35,817 bases of DNA. Source: Reclinomonas americana ATCC 50394 (taxonomy: Eukaryota > Jakobida > Jakobea > Jakobida). The position numbers were made by a program, and so were the translations under genes. This document shows, piece by piece, positions 1 to 14,000 of this stretch. Each line of letters opens with the position of its first letter. Position 1 is the stretch's first letter. Where the stretch lies: assembly GCA_048213135.1 (NCBI GenBank), contig PS015369.1:1-35817 (forward strand), written 5' to 3'. The notes beneath the pieces were generated by a model. That model was given only the letters and a program-made list of their open reading frames with translations. It did no database searches and had not been told where the DNA came from.

Positions 1-50
1 CCGCTCGCCATAGACATCAAGAGCACAGACACACACACACACACACACAC

Positions 51-604
51 CTTTCTTGCTGTGATATCAGCTTGTTTCGGATGATATCACGCATGCGTCT
101 GAGGCACTCGGCGGCGACAAAGGCAGCGTCCGCAAGGTCTGCAGTGGTCGGTGGCCAATTGCAACGGGGTGGCGGCGCCACGGCCGCCTCCGCACCATCA
201 GCGGCATCTTCTTTCTCAGCCGCTGGATCCGGATGCTGTGCCTGCCACAACAATAGCAGGTACACCATCCTTCTGCTGGCACTGGACAATCTCGAGCTCC
301 GAGGCTCCCACCCGTCCTTCTTGACTGTCGACAACTCCAAATGCACGGATTCCAGCAATTCGAAAGTGTGGGACAAAAAGTCGGAGTACACGAGAGACGG
401 AGCTGGGTCACTGCCACTGCCACTGGCGGCGGCACCGGCGGCTGCCATTAATATTGGCACAGACGCTGCGCCGCTTTCTGCAAGGGCAGGAGCGACAAGG
501 AAATTGCTGTGCACAAAGATGCAAAATAAGACAGCGACAATCAGCAGTGGAGAGGAGAACCAACGTACGAACCCATGCACGAGTGCAAGCAGAAGGACGA
601 GCAT
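51..604 (-). CDS. Hypothetical membrane protein, 5' exon only (runs off the left edge)
   Basis: An open reading frame starts at the ATG at 602-604 and runs to a donor-like AAG|GTGTGT at 50/49, so later exons lie outside the window. The first ~45 residues are strongly hydrophobic (MLVLLLALVHG, then a second segment near residues 17-35 ending before APALAESGA), which suggests a signal anchor or one to two membrane segments. The rest is Ala/Ser-rich, followed by a helical stretch (ADLADAAFVAAECLRRMRD). I do not recognise the family. The frame stays open upstream of 604 without another ATG, so an upstream exon is possible. A competing plus-strand frame across 72-725 is Ser/Ala/Arg-rich and less protein-like. 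Confidence 0.4.
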
Positions 605-856
605 AGCAAAGCCGAGGCGAGGCACACGCCGATTCCGTCTCTTCCCTTCCCTTCCCAACTTGGGTGTGCCGGTGTCCAGAAGGAATATTTCGAGGGGCAA
701 ATCGGCTGCGCGTATAAATGCATGAGTTAGAGACGGTGGGAGACGGGCGAGCGCGCTGTAGGTGAGTGTGTGTGTGTGTGTGTGCGACAGAGAGAGAGAG
801 TGAGAGAGAGAAAGAGATTGAGAGGACAGAAGTGCAGCGCAATTGCAAGAGAAGGC

Positions 857-897
857 ATGTCACACATCAAGGAAGAGTTACCGGCGACAGCTAGCAC
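857..897 (+). CDS. Candidate first exon of the HSPA12-like gene (weak)
   Basis: An ATG at 857 opens 13 codons (MSHIKEELPATAS) that end in AC|GTGAGTCTAG, a good donor of the class used elsewhere in the window. The next clear plus-strand coding sequence is the HSPA12-like exon emerging from the gap at 1667, so this could be that gene's first exon. A TATAAA lies at 713-718. No part of the expected N-terminal ATPase lobe is visible between 898 and 1304, so the link is inference. Otherwise 605-856 and 898-1304 hold only TG/GA/CA simple repeats and shadows. Confidence 0.25.
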
Positions 898-1304
898 GTG
901 AGTCTAGGCTAGGGGGACGAGAGAAAGAGACATAATCGCGAGACGAGATCAACAAATTCTGATGTCATCTATCTCTGACACACACACACATACTCGCGCG
1001 CTCTCTCTCTCTCTCTCTGCATGTGTGCAATGAACCACGCACATGCACACATCACACAATCGTGCGAGAGAGAAAGGAGAGTCGGAGGGGTGAAAAAGAT
1101 TGGACATGGCCGCCCGCGCGCGCGCAAACTCACCTTTCTCTGGTTCGCTTGCTACGCCGTCGCCGGTCGACCACACGTGCGTGCCGGCCCATGTCATGGC
1201 AGTGGCCACATGCTCCTTCTTCTCCTTTCTTGCCTCGACCAGCAGCGATCGCTGTGAACCGATCGTGAACAGTACACAATAAGCATTTACACAACACAAC
1301 ACAA

Positions 1305-1666
1305 NNNNNNNNNNNNNNNNNNNNNNNNNNNNNNNNNNNNNNNNNNNNNNNNNNNNNNNNNNNNNNNNNNNNNNNNNNNNNNNNNNNNNNNNNNNNNNNN
1401 NNNNNNNNNNNNNNNNNNNNNNNNNNNNNNNNNNNNNNNNNNNNNNNNNNNNNNNNNNNNNNNNNNNNNNNNNNNNNNNNNNNNNNNNNNNNNNNNNNNN
1501 NNNNNNNNNNNNNNNNNNNNNNNNNNNNNNNNNNNNNNNNNNNNNNNNNNNNNNNNNNNNNNNNNNNNNNNNNNNNNNNNNNNNNNNNNNNNNNNNNNNN
1601 NNNNNNNNNNNNNNNNNNNNNNNNNNNNNNNNNNNNNNNNNNNNNNNNNNNNNNNNNNNNNNNNNN
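1305..1666. other. Assembly gap (362 N)
   Basis: This run of N precedes a purine-rich GA stretch at 1667-1690. It hides the 5' part of the HSPA12-like gene. More than 200 codons of the Hsp70 ATPase domain are missing, which is more than 362 bases could encode with introns, so the true gap may be longer than drawn. Confidence 0.95.
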
Positions 1667-3511
1667 GAAGGAGGGAGGGAAGGAGAGAGTGATCGAGGTG
1701 TGACGCTGAAGAAACTTTCGTTTGAGCATGAAGCCTGTCCACAAGGTGGACCGTGGGGCTCGATGTACATTGACCAGGAGTTCTTCACGGCCATTCGAGA
1801 CATTGTGGGTCACGAAAATTTTGCGTCCGTGTGGCAACCGTCGGCAGTCGAGCTGCTGGACGACGAGCTCAGGGAGACTCTGGCGGACGCGAAGAGCCGT
1901 ATCACAAGAGATATCATCGAGTTCAAGCACGCTGTACGGTGAGTTGTCACTGCACTGATGGGTGCTCCTGCTCCGGGTCATCTGACACGAACGATGTGGG
2001 GTGTGCTCAGTGTCGACCAGCTGGCAGACGCGACGCAGCCGGTGCTGAGGATCGATCTCTCGCCCTTTTTCTTGACTGCGACTGAGTGTGCGGAGACGAT
2101 GAAAGTGAGCGACGCGGTGGAACTGGTGTCAAGGAATGTGGACAACTACAACAGATCACGTGGTGGACAACAACACGTGGTGCAGCAGTTGCGTGACTCT
2201 CATCAACACTGTGTGCAATGCTGTGTCGCTCACCGCGATGTCATCGTTGTAGGATGCGAAGAGAACGCAAGACGTTGGGGATTGGATTCACTGCTCTCGG
2301 TGCTCAAACACTATTCAACAATGTGCGTACTCCGACTCCACTACCTGTATTGCTCCACATTTCGTTCTGACTTCCTCCGCGCGCTCCGTCAGGTGATTGA
2401 CCACATTGTTCATCACGTTCGTGACCATGTGGTTGGGGCCATGAACCGCAGCGGGCATGCAACCGGACGAGTGTACGCCGTGATGGCTGGTGGATTCGGT
2501 TCATGCGAAATCTTGCAGCGCCGCTTGATGGACGAAGCATTCTCGGTTTGTGTACACTGCTGTCCCTGACTATCGTGCTGTTGTTCCAGTAGCTTACGGT
2601 ATACGGGGGTTCACAGGAGTGGATTGCGCAGACTGCAGCGTCTGCACCTGGTGGCTTGAATTTCGGTTTCGTTGTGCCTGCGGAGACGCAGCAATTGGTT
2701 TTGAAGGGCGCAGCTTCGATGGGCATCATTCATCTCTTGCACCTCAACGGAGTGCGTGCTACGGAAGTGGCGAGAACGCTATCAATTCCGCAGGTCGTCA
2801 CAAGGAGAATCAACAAGTGGTACGCCATCTCGGTTTCTCGGCCCGTCTCTGACACGTCACAGCATCTCTCCGCTGGCCAGCCGATTTACGTGCGTCATTG
2901 GCTTTCTGCACTCGGCGTGCATGTACACGTGCTAACTGTTGACTCCTTTGGCGCTGCGTAGGTCGTTGAGGACGTGAGGCGTGTTGATGTTCCGCTGCTG
3001 CTGGCGAATCGGAACGATCCATTCACCCTCAACGAAGAGAAGAGGGTCGAGGGGTTGACTGCACTTACAAGAACCCAGGTTTGTGATGCTCCAGTTTCGA
3101 GATTTTTGGCGCAACGGCAACTGTGTGCTCATGGTCATGATTACGTCGCAGACGCACGTCGCTATCAAGTTGTACAGCTTCCCAACGCGACTGGTTCGAC
3201 GTGTCAACGGTGGTGTCGAGAGCGGACTTCGACCAATGCCGCAACCAATGCGCGACGTCGAAGGGTTGGATATCCGCACCATTCCGCTCTCGGAATGGCA
3301 GTGCGAAGGAGAGATCCGAGTGCCCAACACCAACCCAGACCAACGAATCACGGTGTGTTTTTCTCGTTAAGCAATGTTTGTGTTTCCGCTGGTGACTGAC
3401 GCTGTGTGTCAGGCCGCCATCCGTTTCGGTGGAGAAGAAACGCAGCTCGTGGTGACTACCGCAGGCTTCAGAGAGCAGACCCCGTTGCGCCTCTGTGAAG
3501 TGGGCAGGTGA
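1667..3511 (+). CDS. HSPA12-like Hsp70 family protein, 5'-truncated by a gap
   Basis: The visible part begins inside the ATPase domain with PQGGPWGSMYID, the phosphate-loop region typical of HSPA12 proteins, and continues to the second lobe (VYAVMAGGFGSCEIL, then LVLKGAASMGI). A divergent beta-type C-terminal domain follows. Exons I can place: 1667-1938, 2011 to about 2150 (3' end unresolved), a short exon near 2260-2325, 2393-2545, 2617-2889, 2962 to about 3045, about 3095-3352 and 3413-3511 (TGA). Donors include GTGAGT and GTGCGT. HSPA12 proteins are distant, often degenerate Hsp70 relatives that lack the usual substrate-binding domain and have poorly defined clients. The two small-exon junctions were not resolved uniquely. 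The start is lost in the gap. The stop is 25 bp from the convergent WD40 stop. Confidence 0.75.
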
Positions 3512-3536
3512 TGACTATCTGAGCCGCCGATTGAAA

Positions 3537-4781
3537 TCACTTGTGTACTGTCATTGTCGCCAGCCAATCACGATTCAGGGGATGACATGTGCAGAAGAGC
3601 ACGTGGGGTAATATTAATCGTCTGATTGACGACCATGAGCTCAGAAGACACCATTCACTCCTCACCTCTCCCCCTGCCACGCTCGAAACAACCTCGCCGC
3701 CGCATCCTCCACCACAAAGCACCGCAACACAATCTCCGGCAAGCACCGACGCTCTCCTTCTCTGCCTCCTCCCCCCTCCCTCCTCCTCCTCCTCATCCTC
3801 CTCCTCCTCCCGCTCCTCCACCACCGCCGCCAACACCCGCGACGCCTCCACGGCCGCCGCCAATTCACGCCGCAACAACGCCACCGGCGTACCCCACAAC
3901 CGCACCGTGTAATCCCAGCTGCCACTCACCAAATGCTCACCATCCCCCGACACCGCCAACGACATGATCGCCGACTCGTGATGCGGGCCCGCCAAGCACT
4001 GCACTTTGCCATCCACGGACCACACGCGAATGGACAAGTCCTCGCTGCCGGAGACCAGGAAGCGCCCGCACGGAGTCCACGCCACCGACACCACACTGTC
4101 GGTGTGCCCCTGGAGAACGCGAGGTTCTTCATCATCGCGCAGCAATGGCCACACGCGCACTGTGCAGTCCCCACTGGCGGCCGCCACATACTCGTCATTC
4201 ACAGGCGATACGGCCACAGCACGCTCCAGATCCGTGCATCCCGCCAGAACGCGCTCCAGTCGCCCCGTCTCCAGCGACCACACCTGCACCACCATGTCTT
4301 CGCCGCCACTCACCGCGTACCTGTCGTCGCCAGTGACCGCCACGCACAACACAGCGCCCGTGTGACCTTGCAAGCAGCGCACCTCGACGCCCGCCTGCTC
4401 ATCAACAACCTCCCACACGCGCACCACCGTCTTGTCATCGCCACCGCTCACCACTTGTCGACAGTCGCTCAGAAACGCGACCGCATGCACGGCCCACGTG
4501 TGACCCACCAGCGTACACACGAGCTGCGCGGTGGCCAGTGCCCACACACGCAACTTGCCATCGTAACCTCCGCTCACCACGAATCGCCCACAGCGACTGA
4601 CCGCCACAGCCAGCACGCGACTGTGATCGGCCACTCGCAGCACCTCCTCGCCCGTGTCCACACGCGACACGCGCACAGTGGCATCGATGCTGCTGCTAAT
4701 CACAAACTGCGAGTCGGGAGTGAAGACCGCAGAGTACACCTCGCCAGTGTGGCGACGCAGGGTGCGCTCAGCAATGAACAT
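3537..4781 (-). CDS. WD40-repeat protein, intronless
   Basis: A single 414-codon frame starts at the ATG at 4779-4781 (MFIAERTLRRHTGEV). Seven WD-type repeats follow one another over residues ~5-300, each with GH...V.SG..D...RVW spacing, for example FVVSGGYDGKLRVWAL and YAVSGGEDMVVQVWSL, giving one seven-bladed propeller. A highly acidic segment (EEREEEEDEEEEEGGG), a basic patch and an unrelated ~70-residue tail complete the protein. WD40 propellers are protein-interaction platforms and nothing here points to a specific complex. It is the only complete gene in the window without introns, in contrast to its neighbours. It stands head-to-head with the asparaginase gene, with 45 bp between start codons. 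Confidence 0.9.
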   Translation of the reverse strand: MFIAERTLRRHTGEVYSAVFTPDSQFVISSSIDATVRVSRVDTGEEVLRVADHSRVLAVAVSRCGRFVVSGGYDGKLRVWALATAQLVCTLVGHTWAVHAVAFLSDCRQVVSGGDDKTVVRVWEVVDEQAGVEVRCLQGHTGAVLCVAVTGDDRYAVSGGEDMVVQVWSLETGRLERVLAGCTDLERAVAVSPVNDEYVAAASGDCTVRVWPLLRDDEEPRVLQGHTDSVVSVAWTPCGRFLVSGSEDLSIRVWSVDGKVQCLAGPHHESAIMSLAVSGDGEHLVSGSWDYTVRLWGTPVALLRRELAAAVEASRVLAAVVEEREEEEDEEEEEGGGRRQRRRASVLAGDCVAVLCGGGCGGEVVSSVAGGEVRSEWCLLSSWSSIRRLILPHVLFCTCHPLNRDWLATMTVHK

Positions 4782-4826
4782 TATTGATCGGGACCGGACA
4801 ACCTTACACTACGCACCTTTGTTATC
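4782..4826. promoter_or_regulatory. 45-bp bidirectional promoter/5' leader region
   Basis: Only 45 bases separate the divergent start codons of the WD40 gene and the asparaginase gene. Both initiation regions must lie here or inside the coding sequences. I see no TATA box. The space is too small for two independent conventional promoters, so shared control is inferred. Confidence 0.5.
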
Positions 4827-8334
<3,508 letters not shown>

Positions 8335-8368
8335 GCTCACCATCAAACAATGAACAGCCGATTGCTCC

Positions 8369-8374
8369 TTTATT
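8369..8374 (-). terminator. AATAAA polyadenylation signal for ADSL
   Basis: On the minus strand CAATAAAG lies 15 bases beyond the ADSL stop codon. Cleavage 10-20 bases further would fall next to the convergent asparaginase stop at 8334, so the two transcripts' 3' ends should abut or overlap. I did not find AATAAA at comparable positions after the other genes, so this may be chance. Confidence 0.35.
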
Positions 8375-8389
8375 GAAGAAGCCGCGTTA

Positions 8390-10884
8390 TTACACGTGCA
8401 GTTGTGTGCGCTCCTTGGTGATGTGCTGGCGATACTTGTCGAGCATGGGGTCGACCTCCTCGCGGATGAACTCCTCCACTTGCTGCGGTGCGCGGCCGAC
8501 AAAGCGGCGTGCGTCGACTACGTCATCGAGCTTGTCGCGCACCTTGGCGAACTCGGGTGCCGCCCGGATGCGATCCAGCAGGTCGTTGCCCGCTCCCTCC
8601 TCCTTCACGCGGCTGTGCAAATGCAGAGAGAGTGAGTATCTCTTCCTCTCTCTCCCTCACTCTCTCTCTCTCTCCGCACCGCGCGCTCTCCATGGACAGT
8701 CGACGAATCACTTCGTGCAGCTCCTGTCGATCGCCACCGGCTTTGACGGCGGCCATGAGAATGTTCTCCGTGGCCATGAACGGCAACTCGGCTTGCAGAT
8801 GCTTCTCGATCACGCGCGGCCACACTTGCAGTCCGTCGGCGACGTTGGCGACCGTGTTGAGGATGCCGTCGACCGCCAGGAACATCTGCGGAATGCTCAA
8901 CCGTCGGTTGGCGCTGTCGTCCAGCGTGCGCTCAAACCACTGGTTGGCGTGCGTGTGACTGGCGTTGGCGGCGAGCGTGGTGGCGAAGCGGCTGAGCGAG
9001 CAAATACGCTCGCACCGCATCGGATTGCTACAGGCGGAGCAGTGTGAGAGCTAATAAACACACAGGCCGCAACACCTGTTTCGTTTCCCGCATTCTTCTT
9101 CCTCTCTCTCTCTCTCTCTCTCATCTCTTCCCCCTCTCCATCCCTTCCCCACACACACCGCTTGTAGGGCATGGCAGAGCTGCCGATCTGGGACTTCTCG
9201 AATGGCTCCTCAATCTCCTTCATGCTCATCAACAGTCGAATGTCCACGGCCATCTTGTTGGCGCTCTCACCGATGCCGGCCAGCACGTTGAGGATCATGG
9301 TGTCGAGCTTGCGCGTGTACGTTTGACCGCTACCCAGGAAAGGTGAGAAGGTCGATGCGAGAGTGGCGAGACACTAGCCTCGCACCTCACGGGAATGCTG
9401 CGCGAAAAGTCCATCAGCTGGCACACTCGCTTGTCGAGCTCGCGCACCTTGCTGTGGTCTCCGGCAAACAGCTCAAGGAAGCTGGCTTGCGTGCCAGTGG
9501 TGCCCTGCGCCGCCGCAAATGAGACAAACAAAGGCACACTTCATTGTGCCTGCACACACACACACACACACGCCGACCTTGACGCCTCGCATGGGCATGT
9601 TCTCAATCAGGTCCAACACCGAGTGCAAATCCATCCAAAAGTCCTGCATCCACAGCGTGGAGCGCTTGCCGACCCTGTCACATATGCAGAGTGAGAGAGA
9701 GAGATGTCTCGACTCACAAGTCGCAAGGAGAGACGTGCACGCAACGTCGTCAACTGCGCCGGCTGGAAATGCGTAAAGCCGAGGGTCGGCATGTCCTTGT
9801 ACTGCAGCGCAAAGTCGCGCAGCAGCGACATGACCTTTAGCAGCTTGTCGCGGAGCATGCCCAGGCCGGAGCGCATCAAAATCAGTTCAGAATTGTCGCC
9901 CACGTAGCACGAGGTGGCGCCGAGGTGGATAATGCCCTTGGCCGACGGACTATTGTGATTCAGAGGGTGAGTGGGTGTGATGCACGCAGGTGGTGGCGAA
10001 GAAACGCAACACTTGCTCGCCGTACACGTGAATGTGAGCCATCACGTCGTGTCGCAGCTCACGCTCCTTTTGCGCCACGCGCGCAAAGTCAATCGTCTGC
10101 GTCGCCGCACGGAGGGCCTCGACTTGGGCCTGCGGCAAGAGGAGAAGAAGGGCACGATAAGGAGAGAGGCCACGGAAAGAAGGGGAAGGAGGCGGAAGGC
10201 GGCAAGTAAGAGCTGTCTGTCAGCATATCTGCTTCTCTTCTTTGCCCAGGAGGAGATCTACAAAGAGAAGCAGAAGGAAGAGGAGAGCAGCCTGCTTGCT
10301 TCTCTTTCTCTCCTTGAATGTGCAGGAAGGCAGAGAGGAGAAGGGACAAACGTGCTGCGTTGCATGCAAGTTTGCTTCTCCTGCTACCTGCCACACGTCA
10401 ACAAACGAAGAAGAGTGACAAAGAGCAGCAGAGGGAACAGGTGTATCTGCCTGCCAGACACCAACAAGAGAAGAACAGAGGAGCAGAGGGGCAGGAAAGC
10501 CACCTGCAAGCCTGCTGCCCCCCCTCTCTCTCCCTCCCCAAAGTTATTCCGGTACCCTTTCCCTCCCTTTCCCCCTCCCCCTTTACCCCCTTCACTTGCT
10601 CACCTTGGAGACACCCGGCACTCCCAACTCGCACTGCGCCTGCGCCAGCGCGACCCACAACTCACGCCACGTCGAGTAGCGCTTTTGCGGCGAGAACAGA
10701 AAGCTCATTTCGCGACTGGCATAGCGCCCCACCAGAGGGTTATCGTACACCAAGTTTTCTGTGTGAGAGAAAGTGAGTGACAAAGAGAGTACTTATGTTG
10801 GGAGACGCATGCACCTGCAGCAACACCCGGATGCGACTTCGAGAATGCACGACGAGTCACAAGCGACCTGACACACACATGCAT
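8390..10884 (-). CDS. ADSL: Adenylosuccinate lyase
   Basis: Nine exons (10884-10815, 10758-10604, 10129-10011, 9949-9746, 9674-9578, 9504-9386, 9329-9159, 9027-8680, 8612-8390) join in phase to 501 residues; human ADSL has 484. Conserved stretches include [78 protein letters not shown], the fumarase/aspartase signature [13 protein letters not shown] (about residues 303-315) and [12 protein letters not shown]. It cleaves SAICAR and adenylosuccinate, releasing fumarate, in purine synthesis. The N-terminal ~25 residues ([17 protein letters not shown]) are Arg/Ser-rich without acids. The frame is open further upstream and the exact start is uncertain. The 61-nt intron 3 has a second copy at 7146. 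Two introns use GTTGCGT donors. Confidence 0.93.
10140..10560. repeat. Degenerate tandem repeat in ADSL intron 2, roughly 70-75 bp unit
   Basis: Alternating blocks of purine-rich sequence (AAGAGAAGCAGAAGG-like) and TGCTTCTC/CTGCC-rich sequence recur about every 70-75 bp, anchored near 10219, 10288, 10364 and 10506. The units are too diverged to count exactly. The stretch fills most of the 474-nt intron at 10130-10603. Confidence 0.55.
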
Positions 10885-11089
10885 TGTCAGTGACTCTCTT
10901 CTTCTGTGTGTGAGAGAGAGTGGACGTGACACACCACTGCGTGTGAGTGCGAGGCACCACAGAGGTGGAGCGAGACAGCGCGCGCCACAACATGGACACT
11001 GCAAATGCAATTTCATTGTTGTTTGTTTTCGAACTCTCTCACTTGTCTCCTGTCTCTGTCTGTCTCACTCTTCTTGGGGCATTGCTGCA

Positions 11090-14000
11090 TTACTGCTTGC
11101 CGACCATGTCTGTGGCGGCCTGCTCGACCTCTGGGAAGGAGGCCAGCACGTCGGCCCATGTCCGTCGGCCGTCGCAAATGTCGGCGACTGCGCGCGCCAG
11201 GTCGTCCATGGAACCGCGCACTTGGCGGCACGAGTCGCGCTCGCGCAGTGTCACCGAGCCGTTGGCCACCGTGTCAAAGTCAATGGTCATGCCGAACGGG
11301 ATACCGAGCTCGTCGGCACGGGCGTACCGCCGACCAATGTTGGCGCTGCTGGCGTCTGCGCGGAAGGTGACGTAGTTGCGGTGCAGGGCGGTCTCTGCGG
11401 GTTGTTGTGTGAACGATGAGAAAACAAGAACGCGGAGGTACACCACGTCACAGTTGCACGCAACTGGCCTGCTCCACAAACGGCACAAAGTCCGTGTTGC
11501 CGCTCAGCGGCAGCACGGTGCACTTGTAGGGTGCGACGGCCGGGCTCAATGACAGCACCTGCATGGTGTTGGCATGAGATAAAGAAGATGGATGTAAGAG
11601 ACGGGGGTGGAGAGTGCACGCAACTCCGCGTGCCTCGTCACCCTCGCGCGTCCAGTAGGCCTGCTCCAGCAGGGCGTACAGAATGCGACCAATACCGAAT
11701 GACGGCTCAATCACATTGGGGACGTAGTTGTAGCCGCTCACACGCTTCTCCACCTCCTTGAAGGAGACCATGTCGCGGGTGATGGTGATGCTCTCTCCGG
11801 CGTCGCCAATCACGATGGTGTGTTGGCTGCGGAGAGTGGCGGGAAAGTGTAAGTCCACAGAATAGGTCACGAAGAAAGGATTCTCACAACAGGCGAAGAA
11901 ACCAAGCAGACAGACAATGACAGGCCTTCAGACGACAAAAATACTCTTTCCATCAAGCATGAATCACAGGAGATACGAGGAATAAGCACAAGGAAGAATG
12001 CCACTTGACAAAGGCAGAGTGCAAGACACAAGTCCCTCACTCCACAGCCCCCAGCACCAACCAAGAGACAAACACGCACACATTGACCACATCACATACA
12101 GAGTGCAAGAAAACACAAATCCCACTCACTCCTCACCAAGCACAATCGCAACAAAGAGACAACAAACACCACATGTTGGACGCCAACAAGACAACAAGTC
12201 CCTCGAGCACAAATCACAACAACAAACACGCACACACATCTCTCGTCTCTTCCCCATCCTTCCCCTTCCTTGTCCCTGCCACTCACCCAGCATTGTCGAG
12301 TGCCTCCTGAATGCACCGCGCCTCCGCCTCCGTGACATTCTCGAGGTACGCCTGCGCACCGCCGGCCTGCTTCTTCAGCGCGCGGCCGAGAACCTGCTTG
12401 TTGAACTGCGGCTCCCACACGCGCACGAGGCGCGGCTCGTCGTAGTCCTCGCGCGCCGTCAGCTCCACCTTGGACACGCTCTGGTGCTGCGTCAGATCGA
12501 ACGCCGAGCGATCGGCGATACCCACACACTCGACCCAGCCGTACGAGGTCTTGATCTCGGCATCCCAGCAGTCGGCGGCGTAGTGAGCTGTTGCGTGCAG
12601 ACACATGAGTTGACTCTCCCCCTCTCTCACCCACACATTCACACCAACGCACCCATCTCTGTCCGTCGGTGCTGGCGGAAGCGCAGGCAGTCGGCGCGGA
12701 TACCGACGTCCAACATGAACAGGTAGGTGCGGCCGATAAAGTAGCCGAGAGTCTCGTTGTTGATCATGCCCGACGACACGGCGCTGCCAATCGTCACCTT
12801 GATGGTCTTCTCACCGGCATCCTGCAGTGGTGCGGGCCACACGGTGATCTCCAGATCGGCGACAGTCGGGAACGACGGATGTGACTTGTCGGCCGGGTTC
12901 ACAAAGTGCTCGATCTCGGCCAGGGTGAATTCTCTGCACGCGAGATCTTCCGTCAGCAGGGATGCACGCAAGAAACACGCACATCATCAATAACAAACAC
13001 ACGTACACACTCACTCGCTCACACACAAATTCACATTCACGCTGCCACTCAGAGACACACACACACAAACTCTGACTCATTCACGCGCACACATCACACA
13101 TGCACACTGTATCAAACGCATGCACTCACTCGACTCTCACTTGTTCGCGCTCCCACTCTTTGTGCGTCAATCCCATCCTCTCTCAGTGTAAGTATCACTT
13201 ACTCACTCTTCTCCTACACTTCTCTCTCACACATGCACACTCGGGCATGTATACACACAAATACAACCTCCCTCTCTCTCATCACACTTCATCTCTCTTC
13301 GCTCACTTACCCCTTTCCTCTTCACACACACACACACACCGTGACAGACACAAACACAAACCCTCTCCTTCTGTCTGTGCATCTCTCCTTTTCTCTCTCA
13401 CTTCTCCTCATCCCTCCCTTTCCCTTATTCCTTCTCACCCACCTGACACGCAGGAGACCATTGCGCGGCGCAATCTCATTTCTGAACGCCTGACCAATGG
13501 TGGCGGCGGCAAACGGCATGCGGCCACCATTGAACTCCAACAGGCGCTTGAAGTTGACAAAGATACCCTGCGCCGTCTCTGGTCGCAGGTAGCCCTGCGA
13601 GCCGTCCACGGGGCCAATGTTGGTCCCGAACATCAGGTTGAAGGGGAAGGGGTTGGAGACCGGGTTGCCGTTGTGCGACTTGACACCGATCGTCTGCATG
13701 ATTTGGCCGAGCTCGTCCGCGTCGTAGGCGTCGGCCTGTGTGCAAAAAGAGAGGGAGAACACGTCAGATGATCAAGACCAACAAAGTCTTCTCCCCCTTT
13801 GCCACAGACACGCAACGTTGCGAATGTAGGCCTCGTATTGCAGGCGCTCCTCGGCCGTGATCTCCACACTGGCCAGCTTCTGGTGGCAAAACTCCTCCAG
13901 CAGCTTGTCGGCACGCAGGCACTCGTTGGTGACCGTGTCGCGCACCATGAAATCGTTGAAGCGATCGACGTGGCCCGAGGTCTTGAGCACCACCGCCGGT

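Noticed and set aside
713-718. TATAAA as a core promoter
   Set aside because: It stands ~140 bp from the nearest plausible plus-strand ATG, and no other gene in the window has a TATA box at a consistent distance; probably chance.
72-725. 217-codon plus-strand frame at the left end
   Set aside because: The minus-strand frame has a better profile (hydrophobic start, helical C-terminal part, donor at its end); the plus frame is Ser/Ala/Arg low-complexity.
3933-4787. 284-codon plus-strand frame opposite the WD40 gene
   Set aside because: It is the antisense shadow of clear WD40 repeats; the translation is His/Arg/Ala-rich with no domain.
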